Assembly: GCF_921293095.1 (NCBI RefSeq)
Contig: NC_060256.1
Span: forward strand, 89,683,851 to 89,747,850
Source of the DNA: Ischnura elegans
Lineage: Eukaryota > Arthropoda > Insecta > Odonata > Coenagrionidae
Length of the DNA stretch: 64,000 nt
Reading direction: 5' to 3'
The position numbers and the translations under genes are program-made. A model generated the notes under the pieces. It saw only the letters and a program-made list of their open reading frames with translations. It made no database searches and was not told the DNA's origin. Position 1 is the first letter of the stretch; each line of letters starts with the position of its first letter. Positions 46,706 through 58,232 of this stretch are shown piece by piece.

Positions 46706-48049
46706 AAGGAGAATGTTAAATTTCCATACCAATGGAAAGGAGTCGAGATACGAGAAATCAAAAAAATTGTGGTGGCCAGTGTCGTAAAAGACGACGTCAA
46801 TGGCATGGAATTCGCGATCACCGATGGTGCAACTAGAATTTATTTTTGAACGCGTCAGTTACATTTTTGGAATAATTCAAGAATTATGTGCCGTTTTGGA
46901 TTGTATTTTTTAGCCTCGACCCCTGTACTATAAACAAATCGGATATTGAAACCCCCTCCCCGAATTAAGCCAAGATATTGCGCACGTGGCCATTGAGAAG
47001 GACCTCGAGAATTGCTCTGCTTTTAAATATGAGGTAAATCACGCAGCTTTGAATTGTTTTCCTCAGCTCATTGGCCTCGGATGAGAATCTGGGAATACAA
47101 ATCATTGTGATCCCACACAGTTAGTAGCCCATACTTTGTACTAGCAAGGATATAACTTGAGACAAAAGGTGACTTTTTATTTTTCAGGTTGGCGAACATG
47201 GTTTAAACTGGGTGAGTGCTCAGAGTGGTATCTATTGTTGCATGATCATACTGCCTTAAAAGAGTTGTGTCGATTTACCAGTTATTTCTTAAGTGCATGA
47301 GTTTTTGCAGGAAAGTTTTGTTATTGTCGAATGAAATAAAAAAAACTACTGCAGTGACCGAAGTCAGAGTATTTTAGTTTTGGCATGGTACTGGCATTAG
47401 AATACAAATGTGCCCAAGTATAGGGGAAGTACCCCCTCAGAATAAGGATGGGAGAGAGGGTGCTTCCAGGCTGAGCAGTGGCAAATTCTATAGTCAACGT
47501 GGTAACCACGTGACATATGGAAAAGTGCGGGAGATTTGAATCTACCGTGGCGCGGGAGGCTTTAAGCTACTGTATTACGGTGATAAGATAAGGACTGAAG
47601 AAATACAATAGGGCTCAATTACTTCGAAATACTCGAAAATAATGGGAAAGAGTCTTAGTAAAAGTAATCAGTATAATTATATCTACAATTAATTTTCATT
47701 TTTCTCTCACGTATGAGTTAACTTTTCAACTATGAAATGTATGTTGCAAAGCTTTGTTTCTGTGTCTATTTTAAATGCTTGTCAGGATATAAATTGGTCA
47801 AGCATTAAAAGTTTCAAAATAATATCAGAAATAGTAAAAACTCAGTTCAAATGTTGCATAGATTCCCTGTAAGGCACTTACGCTACGTTTCCAAAAGATT
47901 TGGCCGTAGTGATAATATTGAGCGATGCTAAACGTGTAATTTATATGTTGATAGTAAAATTATTTCACCATGGAAAGTAAAATATTGCGTAGTTTTCAAG
48001 TCTGCCCATTTTTTTTATGGCCAACAGTATTTACATATTCACCAAACCG

Positions 48050-48380
48050 TTCAGATGACTCATTTTTTTTCGGGTTTAATAGGCTTCCTTCTGGACCAAA
48101 CAAATGAACTTGATGTTTTTCAATTTTTTTGGGTGATACTATAGGGGTAGTTGTATATTTTCATAGTATACTTTTTCCTGCAGATTGAGCAAGTCAAGAC
48201 AAAGTCGAGTTGTTTTTAGCATGCCCAATCAAATAGAAATTTTAAACGCAATTAAAATTCAATTTACTGCAACTGAGATCAAGTAACTGGGTCATATTTT
48301 ATACACGAAAGGAACGCAACTAGACCCTAGCCGTGCGAAAGCCATTCTGCATATTGAACCTCACTACTGCCTCGAGTTGT
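48050..48380 (+). pseudogene. Ty3/Gypsy-like reverse transcriptase relic
   Basis: In pieces: FGFNRLPSGPNK (cf. FGLCNAPATF), LGDTIGVVVYFHSILF where the YLDD catalytic site has become YFHS, then LGHILYTKGTQLDP and SRAKAILHIEPH, the (K)YLGH...P.K..AI...P block. Several stops. No LTRs seen. Confidence 0.6.
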
Positions 48381-49594
48381 GAAATTCTATATGCCAAACA
48401 AGACAGCAGCCCTGACTAATTTGCGATTTTAGATAAAATTTTCTGATAATCTTGCTAAAATCAATCCAAGATGGTACAGGACAGAGGGACGAACTGCCCC
48501 TGGCGAAGTCGAAAAATTCGTGCCCACCGCAATCCACTGCATGCTGCACTCCAGGTCACCATATTTTTTTCAAGAATGCTTACAAACATATTGAGCATAA
48601 GCAGAAGGCAGAGAAACAAAAACAAGAGTTTGAGTTCAAGTTCTGTATTTTCATTCTGGTCATACATTACAATAGAAAATAAGAAAACTGTGATTACACG
48701 AAAGGAATAGCAAAATAGTACAAAAAATAAATGAGATCTTGAAGAAACAGTAAACATCATTTAATTAGAAACACATGGCAATGTGGCATCAAGCACACTT
48801 GATATCATACCAGGTGAATAGCAAATAAGAATTGTATGTTATCCATGATGAATTGGCAGGAAAAATATTTTTGAAGACGTTATATTAACAGCAGACTCAG
48901 ACCTCTGAAAAGAATATGGAATTGTTAATTCTACAGGTCGAAGCTAAAAAATTATATAGGGGAAAAGTAAATCACAGTTTCAACTATCCATATGAAACAA
49001 AAAATGAATAGATTATTCCTTGATAAACTGAAGAATGGCGCATGGGCAATGAATGAAGTGCTACATGAAAACACCACGATCATGCAGAAGATTTGGAGAA
49101 TAAATGGAAGGAATAATTAAACAGGCAATGGGTACAAAATTAAACACTCCTGGTTGCATCTATCAATATAAAATATAAAAAAAAAAGGATTTGAGGTATT
49201 GAAAATTAATCCAAGCAGGAAATCTTTTTTAACCTTTTATGATTCCTTCACTTTAAAATATGGGCTTTTATTACTACTATTTTCAACGCTAACTCGTGCT
49301 AACTGTAAACATTATGTCACTTCATCTCATCTCAAAATTATAACGATTTCATTCCCATATTTGTTAGTGTAACCAGCTAATCACGACTCTGTTAAAAAAG
49401 GGCCTTCTAGCCTTACCAAGCAAAATATATCAATGAAATACGTTCATTGTTGCTTATGACACGGCTAAAAATGCTATGGGATGGCTTGTAGTTTTTTCTT
49501 TTAACTTAAAATTGTGAAAAATTATTCTTGACAGACTTAACCTATACGTTCGGATTAAAATTCTGTCGAACAACGCTTATGCATTGTGTCACGA

Positions 49595-49935
49595 AATTTT
49601 AACCCGGAGTAGCTGATGCAAGTAGAAACCAAAATTACAACAATTTTTAAATTGAAAACGCACCATTTTTAAACTACAGAAACTTTAAATCAAGCGCTCC
49701 GATTGGCCGGGAGTTTGCCGTGTTGCCGGATGCTATAAACAATCCATGACTTCGAATGCTTTACCTGCCGGAGATCGCGACGTATCCAAGGCATCCGGCA
49801 ACAGGGCAAACTCGCTGCCAATGAAATCGCTTTGCTAAAAACGTTTGTAATTTAAAAATGGTGCGTTTTCTACCTAAATATCTCTGGTAACTTTGGTTCC
49901 TACTGGCATCGGCTATGCAGGGTCAAAATGTTGCT
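49595..49935. mobile_element. Inverted-repeat MITE
   Basis: Outer arms AGCTGATGCAAGTAGAAACC / CTACTGGCATCGGCT and inner arms GCACCATTTTTAAA / TTTAAAAATGGTGC fold over a centre with GTTGCCGGATGC and GCATCCGGCAAC. About 340 bp, non-coding. Confidence 0.6.
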
Positions 49936-50264
49936 CGACTGCAGTGAAAGCTCAGGAGATATGCGGGTTGCACACACCATATTTTGATGTAAATTTGCAC
50001 TCATTTACAGGCACTATCTTTTATTGAAGCAGCTATATAATGTGCATATAACCTTTTTCATAGATTAAAACACTCTGTATGGATGGTATAGAAGGTAATA
50101 TTTCCTTTTAAACTCCTTTATATGCAAATTTTGTATGACACTCACAGACAAATAAAGGGCATCCTGTGCCTTAAAAATGTGGAAAAAAGTCAGATATCTA
50201 AGACAACGAAATAACTGTTCCCTAGTGTTATAGGTATATCTTAGGCTTCATGGCTCATGCGTCA

Positions 50265-50584
50265 TTAAGGCGTGATTGAGTCCAGGATCCATTGCATGTA
50301 AGCTCCGACCCTGGTGTAGATGGCTGGCAATCCATTGCTGCCGCAATATTCGGGCCCCCTGGACACGACGCCCACCGCCGTCCAATGCGCCCCCTGTCTC
50401 CCAGGCAACATTTCCACGGTCATGAGGGGTCCCCCACTGTCGCCCCTGCAGGAATCCTTGCCCCTCTTCCCGCCGGCGCACATCTGGTCGGGGATGAGGG
50501 AGGTCTCCTGCCGATAGATGGCCTGACAATCGCTCAAGGGCACCACGGGAACTGAAACCCACAGCTTCACCGGACTTGGGACTC
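50265..50584 (-). CDS. Protease B catalytic serine exon and stop
   Basis: 320 bp including the stop, after an AATTTCAG acceptor. It encodes VPSPVKLWVSVPVV, PDQMCAGGKRGKDSCRG, DSGGPL, AVGVVSRGPEYCGSNGLP and YTRVGAYMQWILDSITP. The length is identical to A exon 7. The open frame runs on upstream of the acceptor by chance; homology with A fixes the exon start at 50584. Confidence 0.95.
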
Positions 50585-53500
50585 CTGAAATTAATAATGA
50601 GATGTTTGCGGTATAATAACACGTTGAAAAATAAGAATTAATATGAATAATAAAATCAGAAGAACCAAGCGTGATGGAGTGGAATTTTTCCATGTTGAAA
50701 TAAACACTTGCAACATTTTTAAGGTACAATATCGTTGGAGCCAAGGTGCAAAATTTCAGCCATTTAGTACCATGATGAAAATGATGTAGTAACATTAAAG
50801 CCTAAGTCGTTAATGAAAGTTTACTGTCGTAGAAAATTGAAAGTGTTTATTTCTTAATAAATATGAATAAACACGAAATTTATAATAAGGCGTTGCCAGC
50901 CTCGGTGGCGGCGGATCTATGTCGTCGCCTGTCAAACAAGAGATTGCGGGTTCGAATCCTGTGTGGATAGGTTGCACTTATCCAGGGAATGGTAGTTCGT
51001 GCACGTGTAATAGTAAAATTGTTGAAAACCCGATGTAAAAGGTCATTCTGCCGTTTTCGGTGGCACGGGAATAAATAAATAAATTGTAACTCAAAAAGAT
51101 ACCATTGATCACGTCATCATCATTACTCAGCAATCCTAACATTGTTTGACGCAGCTCTCTACTGAGAACTGAACTCCATTGAGAACTGAAATTTAATGAG
51201 AACAGAACATGGATTCAGGAAAAGTAGATCATGCGAAACCCAGTTAGCGCTTTTCGCCCACGATATTTTAGTCTCCGGAGAAGACAACATTCCAGTAGAC
51301 GCGATTTTACTTGATTTCAAAAAGGCATTTGATAAAGTGCCCCACGGAAAGTTAATAACAAAACCGAAATCTTATGGTCTAGATGAAGATTTCATTTCCT
51401 GGATAGAGAACTTTTGAGCGACCGCGTCCAAAGAGTAGTATTGGACGGTGCAGTCTCCAATGGGTTTAGAGTCACTTCTGGCGTCCCTCAGGGTAGTGTC
51501 ATTGGCCCACTCCTATTCCTTCTTTATATAAACGACATTGGCGAAGTAGTACACAGTAAGTTACGATTATTTGCTGACGACGCTATAGTTAACAGAGAAA
51601 TCCGTTTCAGCAAAGATACAGATGAACTAACGAATGACCTTGCTGCTACCCAGGCTTGGTGCGATGCATGGCAGTTAGAATTAAATTCAGAAAAATGCGT
51701 AATAATGAATTTCTGGAAGAAGAATAACTCCCTACAACGAAGCTATATAATTCGGGGTACCCAATTAGAGACTGTTGAATCCGTGAAATATCTAGGAGTT
51801 AGACTCAATAATGATCTATCGTGGAATAAACATATTCGGGAAATAACCGGTCAAGCTAATCGTAAAATGGGTTTCGTTAAAAGATTACTAGGAAAGTGCG
51901 ACGACAAAGTGAGAGGAATTAGCTACTTTTCCCTCGTTAGACCCCATGTAGAATACGCTGCCAGTGTTTTGGACCCTCATGAAAAAGGCTTAATAACAGA
52001 GTTAGAACGCGTTCAAAGAAGAGCTGCCAGGTACGAGAGAGGTCGTTACGATAGTCTTGTTAGTGTAACTGACCTCTTAGATAAACTCGGATGGGAATCG
52101 CTGTCAGACCGTAGATTGAAAAGTTGACTAAACCTTTTAGATAAATTCAAGAGCAGTGTCTTTACTAACGAAGCTAGGCATATCTTACGGACGCCAACAT
52201 ACTACGGAAGATCAGGTCATATAAATAAAATAAGAGAGACAGAGTGTAGAACAGACAGATTCAGAATGTCTTTTTTCCACGATCAATAAGAGATTATAAC
52301 GGCAGCGATAGAACTCATAAATAGATTAGATGACTTGTAGTGTAGCCTACGAACCTATGTAAAACTTAATGCATGTTTCTTAATTTTATTATTATTTCTA
52401 ACAGCATATGGTAGTATAATTTGTTAGTATGCGTGACGTATTTTGTACTGTGTGGTGTGCGTGTTCTAATTGCATTGTGCATGCTGGTGATTGATCACCC
52501 CCTGCCAAACACCCTAGAGGTGGCTCGCAGGATATAATGTAGATGTTGATTCCTCTTTTGTCCTCTCTAGATAGGGCGAGTCTGAGGTAGCTTGATATCA
52601 CTATGGTGAAAAGAACATACCGAACGTCATCATAATTCAGCTACAATTATGCACTGAACATTTTTCAAAAAGCTCAATTTTAAAAAAGACACCAGACTGC
52701 GTGCGGATGGGACAGATACAGCCTTAATAGATATTTTTGGGCCCCCCAAAATCCCACCCATGGCTATGTGTCTGATGCTATCATGGGTAATAGCCTAGAG
52801 TAGTCACTTGGATGCTAATGGAAAAAAATGAATCGTATATGGACAGCTTATTGTAAGATCATCATCATCATTAGTCGACAGTCCTATGAATAGTTTGATG
52901 CACCTCCTTATACTTCTCTACTATTCGCTAGTCTATTCATAGTGACTTGTTTCTTCTCTTTTACATCTCTTATAATCTGTCCTATGCAACTCATTCGGGG
53001 CCGTCCCTTGCCATTCTTCCCTTCCACCTGTCCTTCTACGATAGTATTCAGCAGGTCATACGGTTTCATAATATGGTCAAATAAGTTGTCTCGTCTTCTC
53101 CTTAAGGTTTTTAGAAGACTTCTCTTTTCTCTCACTGTTCTTATCACCCCCTCATTACATCTACATCTACATAATACCCCGCAAGCCGCCTAAAAGGTGT
53201 ATGGCAGGGGGTGTTAGGACACCAGCCGTTTATGGCTATAAAAAAAAATGAAGGGCTCTAACGAGGTTGGGAGATTACTTACTAGGTCGATCCGTTTTAT
53301 CTTCATCATTCTTCGGTAGCGCCATATTTCGAATGCTTCCACTCTTGACTTATCTGCTGCTGTCATCAACAACATGATCATGGATTTATTGATATGAATA
53401 GGATGAAAATATCATACCGAACGGCAGTATGATGCAGCTAAGAGTATGCACCGAACGATTTCCAAAAAGCACAATTTAAAAAAAAGACACCAAACTGCGT

Positions 53501-56500
53501 ACAGATGTAACCCACTTAGAGTATTACAAAACAGAGGGTACGAAGTCTATTTGGATCGCAAATTTCTGCACAGATATAACAAGAACATGAACTAACTAGC
53601 CGAATGTAAGACTTTGAATCAACTGTTGGAATTATGACCACTATAAACAATTATATAAAAGGTTTTAAATTTTCCTCATTTTTGCTTTAAAGTCAGTCAT
53701 TTTGTGCATATTTGGATTTATTCATTGGAAAAAAATAAAAAATGGGAGTACATGAAAAATTATCGCTAAAAATTGCAGCTCAATCGGACATTATTTGACC
53801 CTGACTGTTGATAGAAATTGCCAACATTTTGAAGAGCTCTGCCTCAGTAGGTTACTTATTGTACTGTGTTCATTTGGGTTACATGTTTTTGAAAATTTGA
53901 AGTTGCTTAAATTCAATTATGGAAACAGATCCTATAAAACACACAGTGACGTAATAATACGCAAACCTTTAAAGTAGGGATGAATCTATTCCAAATTTCT
54001 ATTCTTGATTCCAACGATTCTCGGACACAGAATCGGAATCGAGAATCGATCGCCTAAAGTTGATTCCGATTCCATCGATTCCAGGAAGATAAAGTTTTAG
54101 AGAAAAGAATATAGATCCCAAAAGATGGTGAAAACGTTTCCCATTACTGGCAATGTATTTATTAGACTTGAAAATGTAGCGTTAAAATATCTGTATATTC
54201 CTCCCAGCACCATATTGAGTAAAATACTATTGAGCACATCAGGCACTCATGCGATGCAAAAAGAAATAGAATCAATCTCGACAGAACAATGATGCTTGTT
54301 TTCTTATACAAAAATATGTATGAATAGATTGTAATTTTCATTGCACATCGTCATTTAATTTTAACAATCCCGTCATTTAATTTTAACACTATTTAGCATT
54401 TATTACACTTACTCTTCTCGGTTCTTCCCCATCCAGCCACAATCATGGACTCCGCCTCGTAACGCTTTTGAACTGCAGCACCAGTGGGAAGGCATATTGG
54501 AATGACGTAGTCTATGACAGGGAATAGAAGGAGAAAACAGTTTGAAAACATAAAAAAGTTACGACGAGACAAAACATTATACAAGAGGAAAACGAATTTT
54601 AATGCAAAAATACCTAGTTGCAGCACAGAGTGTTACCTTCATGGTGATAGTAAAAGAGAAAGCAAGCCCAAGCATAATGCTATAAACTTTTTTCCATTTG
54701 TGTGAATTTCACTAACTATGAAGTAATTTAGGAATGAGTGTTACATATTAGCTGAAATTAAACAATAACCTCTTATTTTTGGGCTCAAGCCGCCTCTGGA
54801 CAGTCAATATTATTGTACAGTATTTTGGTTTGTGCAATATCATTGATGGTTCGTTCGATTGATCTTTATATAGACTCGGGTGAGAATCTCTGTCAGACCA
54901 TAGACTGAAAAATAAACTAAACCTATTAGGTAAATTCAAGACCAGTGTATTTTCTGACGAAGTTAGCCGTATCTTACTTACGCCAACCTGCTACGTGAGA
55001 TAACATAAATAAAATAAGAGAAACTGTAGAACAGAGAGATTCAGAAGGTATTTTTTCCACGATCAGATGTCAGTGATTACAACGACAGCGTTAGAACTCA
55101 CAAACAGATTAGATGACTTGCAGTGTTGCCTACCTACTTATGTATACCCTAATGCATGTTTCTGAATTTTATTATTATTTCTTACAGCATGTGGTAGTAT
55201 AATTTTTTAGTATTCGTGACGTTTTTCGGACCGTGTGGTGTGCATGTGGGAGTCCTCTTGCATGCTGCATGCTGGTGATGGATCACCCCTGCCAAACACC
55301 CTAGAGGTGGCTCGGAGGGTATTATGTAGATGTATTCGGGAAAAATGGAAAGGTTGTGCAATATATTGCATGATTTTCAAAATATTGAAAATACATTGCG
55401 CAAACGGGATAAAATGTTGCCGTTTGTTGGCAATGTTGTGCAGTATTCTGTCAGTTAGACTCCAGCAGTCGTTTGTACCAGTCGTCTCAACATTGTGTTA
55501 CTATCATGGGTGACAAGAAATCCGAATAAGATATTATTGTGGAATGTATTGAGGTATAACGTGGTCTTCCGGCTCTGTGGGATGTGAAGTGCAAAGATCA
55601 TAGTAATCGTGCGAAGAAAGGGTAGCGGTACAATGTTATTATGAAAAAGTTCCGCGAATAATACGGATGTGGAGAAACAAAAAGTAGCAAAAAAATTAAG
55701 TCTTTGTGAAAAATCTTCCGAAAAGAATAGAGTGATTTCCTTCATCAAAGAAAACGAAAGGCATTGATTGCGATTCGTAACCCACCATCAGCGTATTCAT
55801 AATACACAAATTAATTGGTTTTAGAAATACCGATTTAGACGAATGGCAACGGTCAATCTTAACTGCATTTGGAAAAGGCCAGATTGGCGCCCATGCGATG
55901 CCACTCCACGTGACGTCACAGGGACCTAGTTTCTATACGAGTAGATAGGAGTTTTACATCGTCTGAGATTACCAATGCATGCACGAGGCACAGAGCTCAG
56001 GGAAACATGTCTTAATAATCACCTATTAAAACTGGCCAAGGTCGGAAAGTTTCCTTCGTTTGATAAGGTATTAATAATCCTTATTTAAGCCAAGCGCTAC
56101 CATCTAGCAGGGTACTCTGCTACCTGCTAGCATCCTGCGTCGTATCAGCGCTCAAAGCCTCGCCCCAAGGTCACCTCACTTGCGGCAGCGGGAACCAGAA
56201 CGACGTCATACGGAGTTTTCCCAGCATTCCTACCTAGCCGTCGCGTTTTCGCGCGCTTGAAAATTTTCACTTTTCATTTAATCGCTAAAGATAGATATCG
56301 TCATTTAAAAATCTAAGAGCGTGAAATGCGTACTCCAGGAGTAATAATCTTTCGAGTAAGGCAATAAAAAAATAATAGGAAACCACCCTATTGAAACGGA
56401 TTCACGGGGCAGAGAAGTGTGGTGCCAGTGATGATGACTTGTGGCCACAGCAGTTATCACACAACAAAATACATTTTTACTCAACACGTTGACTTAATGA

Positions 56501-58081
56501 AATTCTGGTAGGGAATTTTTGTACAATGTGGTTGCACATATGTGCTCACGATTGCGCAATATATTGCGCAACCTTCAATATCGCCTTCGGTATAGTCTTT
56601 TGCACAAACCAATATATTTGTAAGATAGTATGGACCGTCCAGGGGCTGCCGTCAAAATATTGTGCTACCCACATCATCAAAGAAATATTATTTTCTGTCA
56701 TTCCGTTAATAATGAACCTACAGTGACAAATGAAGTATCATTTTATACGTTGAATCACCGGCTTCTGGCAAAAAATACAATCTCAATTCAAATTTCACTA
56801 TTTACCCATTAATGTGACTGAAAAGTTTTGATTTTTCCATGTCGATTACCCGCTGGAGGTATATCGACTCCATACATTTTTTTATTCTGAACTAGAAAAA
56901 AGGTTTAAAAAACCGTCAAATCCATAACAAAACCAAAGAAACGTGTAAGCAGGAAAAAATATTAAAAAGAAAATCGAAGAAGTATAAAGAGTGTTTAACG
57001 TTCTGTAAAAGAGTCAGCGTATGTAAGGAACTTAAAAGATAACATGTATAAAAAATGAATCAAAATATCGTGTTGAAAGTTTACGAGAATTATTATCAAC
57101 AGGAATTGGCAACAATAAATGAAAATAGTTCGAAATGCAAATAGTGATTGTACATGGGTGAACGGTATTAAGTTTTTATGTATATGAGAGAGAATTAGGT
57201 AGAGAGACCAAGCTCTCTTGCCTGTATTGTATTCATATGTTTTGTATATTGCTGCAAGAAATCAAGAATAATGAAAGTACTTTTGGATGCACCTTATTCT
57301 TTATTTAAAACCCAATTACACCGTGTCCTAAACATATTTATTCACTGCCCTAATAGCACCAAAAACATTATATCTGTATATTTTTAAGATTTCTAAATAC
57401 ATCGGTATACAGATTTGCATTATACATATTTTATACATGTCTGATGATCCATTGTCCTTGATGTATACCAGAATCTTTAAAATATACAAATGATATCCTT
57501 ACGGCGTAACCAGGGATCATCAAACATGTATAATATACACATTTACGACGAGTTATACGTATTTAATCTATATAAAATCCATATTATGGCAGCAGATATA
57601 ATACGTATAATATCTACATATTTTCTGCGTGGTAGAGGACATTTTCATTTATTTTATACAGATATAATATGTGTACAGTGTGTACTATGATACGTATTAA
57701 ATCTAGATATAACCCTTTTGGTGCTACTAGGGTGATAGCGGAAAAGTACGAAATTTTTCACAGGTTACCTAGTTGCAAAATAATATTCAACGTCTATGAG
57801 CCGCTTAAATAAAGCGCTACATGTCCCTTCGTATAGCTGCATGATTTACATGGCGTCCCTGCTGCCGTGCGACTTTCTCACCTGTGATTTGGGCTTCTCT
57901 ATCCAATCGGATCAGGGCAATGTCGTGGTGCCTGTCTCTGCTAGACGGCTGATATTGAGGGTGACGGATGACCTTGGCTATCTTGAACACCTGCACTGGT
58001 TCCCCACACAATTTCTTCCCACTTTTACTTATGCAGTCTGGATCCGTGTCGATGTTTTGCTCCCCGAGGCGCAAGGACACC
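50265..58081 (-). CDS. Protease B: CLIP-type serine protease, last three exons (5' part outside window)
   Basis: Exons 58081-57882, 54511-54413 and 50584-50265 encode the catalytic Asp, PICLP/AGWG and Ser segments of a second trypsin-like protease. Lengths (200, 99, 320 bp) and phases equal those of protease A exons 5-7, and the proteins are clearly similar, so this is a tandem duplicate in the same orientation. DIALIRL and GDSGGPL are intact, with Asp at the specificity position (GKDSC). No exon with TAAHC, the activation site or a clip domain was found between 58082 and 64000, so the 5' half lies beyond the window edge. An alternative is a 5'-truncated copy, but intact frames, splice sites and active residues argue for a working gene. 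The clip domain is inferred from A, not seen. Confidence 0.85.
50895..51086 (+). mobile_element. tRNA-derived SINE
   Basis: Head GCCAGCCTCGGTGGCGGCGG, box B GGGTTCGAATCC at about 50949, body, then a simple AATAAATAAATAAATTG tail. Pol III promoter boxes and the A-rich tail identify a SINE rather than a working tRNA gene, as no acceptor stem can be paired. Confidence 0.75.
51190..52545 (+). pseudogene. LINE ORF2 RT domain and 3' end, three disabling changes
   Basis: HGFRKSRSCETQLALFAHDI, LLDFKKAFDKVPHGKL, then a one-base loss in the T run near 51412; SGVPQGSVIGPLLFLLYIND, LRLFADDAIV (catalytic ADD), LELNSEKCVIMNF, VKYLGVRLNNDLSW, VEYAASVLDP. A TGA follows RRLKS at 52125, and another T-run slip occurs in MSFF near 52270, judged against the copy at 63030. 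Tail GGTGGCTCGCAGGATATAATGTAGATG. CR1/Jockey-like. The pieces at 54870 and 58189/63030 are the same family. Confidence 0.85.
52588..53515 (+). repeat. Pair of ~130-bp repeats (52588-52720 and 53393-53515)
   Basis: Both contain ATACCGAACG, TATGCA(C)TGAACATTT/CACCGAACGATTT, CAAAAAGC and AAAAAAGACACCAGACTGCG. Same orientation. Probably the tail of a LINE present twice around 52880-53160. Nothing else of note between them. Confidence 0.5.
52880..53160 (-). pseudogene. LINE 3' end, RTE-like lineage
   Basis: MIRTVREKRSLLKTLRRRRD then NLFDHIMKPYDLLNTIVEGQ, GKGRPRMSCIGQIIRD. This is the C-terminal tail typical of these LINEs (LGHILRH...EGKV..GKRGRGRPR). Only the last ~80 codons remain. Confidence 0.7.
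53516..54412. other. Last intron of protease B, unassigned part
   Basis: Includes a GATTCC/GGAATC-rich stretch at 53970-54090 (GAATCGGAATCGAGAATCGAT), probably a MITE like 37810-38230. The rest is AT-rich with no signal. Confidence 0.35.
54413..54511 (-). CDS. Protease B PICLP / AGWG exon
   Basis: 99 bp between a GTCATAG acceptor and a GTAAGTGTAA donor. It encodes DYVIPICLPTGAAVQKRY and ESMIVAGWGRTEK. It corresponds to protease A exon 6, with the same phase 1 at both ends. Confidence 0.92.
54870..55340 (+). mobile_element. 5'-truncated LINE 3' end, same family as 51190
   Basis: Starts near SGENLCQTID, equivalent to GWESLSDRRL, runs through FKTSVFSDEVSRI and a degraded FFPRS region to the non-coding tail ending GCTCGGAGGGTATTATGTAGATG. 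It lies between the two last introns of protease B. Confidence 0.75.
55728..56390 (-). mobile_element. 660-bp TA-flanked MITE, copy 9 (upstream intron of protease B)
   Basis: Reverse copy of 663 bp. The left end has two changes (TAGAGTGATTTCC), the right end is intact. GTGACGTCAC is present near 55911. It lies between the Asp and PICLP exons of protease B. Confidence 0.9.
56391..57345. other. Intron of protease B, unassigned part
   Basis: AT-rich, short frames only, no repeat recognised. Confidence 0.35.
57346..57736. mobile_element. MITE with CCCTAATAGCACCAAAA ends (immediately downstream of protease B exon)
   Basis: Ends CCCTAATAGCACCAAAA and TTTTGGTGCTACTAGGG, AT-rich interior with several ATATACAG / CTGTATAT palindromes. 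It ends about 145 bp from the donor of the Asp exon of protease B. Confidence 0.6.
57882..58081 (-). CDS. Protease B exon with catalytic aspartate
   Basis: 200 bp, TTGTCACAG acceptor and GTGAGAAAG donor. It encodes VSLRLGEQNIDTDPDC, a KKLCGEPVQVFKIAKV stretch and HPQYQPSSRDRHH followed by DIALIRLDREAQIT. It corresponds to protease A exon 5 in length and phase (enters 2, leaves 1). The loop cysteine pair is kept, but the sequence between them is diverged and more basic than in A. Confidence 0.92.
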
Positions 58082-58188
58082 CTGTGACAAGGAGATGGTA
58101 TAACTGAGTACAAGGATCTGACCTCTATAGCCTTGAGTACAAATTGTATAAGGAAATGCTTCAAATGCTTCTAACGTGTAACGATCGA

Positions 58189-58232
58189 TAAACGATAGAT
58201 AAACTCGGTTGGGAATCTCTATCGGACCGTAG
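58189..58232 (+). mobile_element. LINE fragment left of the Transib-like element
   Basis: GATAAACTCGGTTGGGAATC encodes DKLGWESLSDR, cut at CCGTAG by the transposon. It continues at 63025. Confidence 0.8.

Larger units (their letters stand above)
45149..49594. other. Intergenic DNA between the protease genes
   Basis: Apart from the hairpin MITE 46483-46705 and the Gypsy relic 48050-48380, there is AT-rich DNA with no frame above 99 codons. The 99-codon minus frame at 48461-48760 is not recognised. Confidence 0.35.

Noticed and set aside
48461-48760. 99-codon hydrophobic minus frame as a membrane protein
   Set aside because: Hydrophobicity comes from AT-rich codons (Phe, Leu, Ile); an overlapping frame exists on the other strand.
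50940-50970. Functional tRNA gene (box A and box B)
   Set aside because: No acceptor or anticodon stems can be paired, and the same head recurs with A-rich tails, so it is a SINE.
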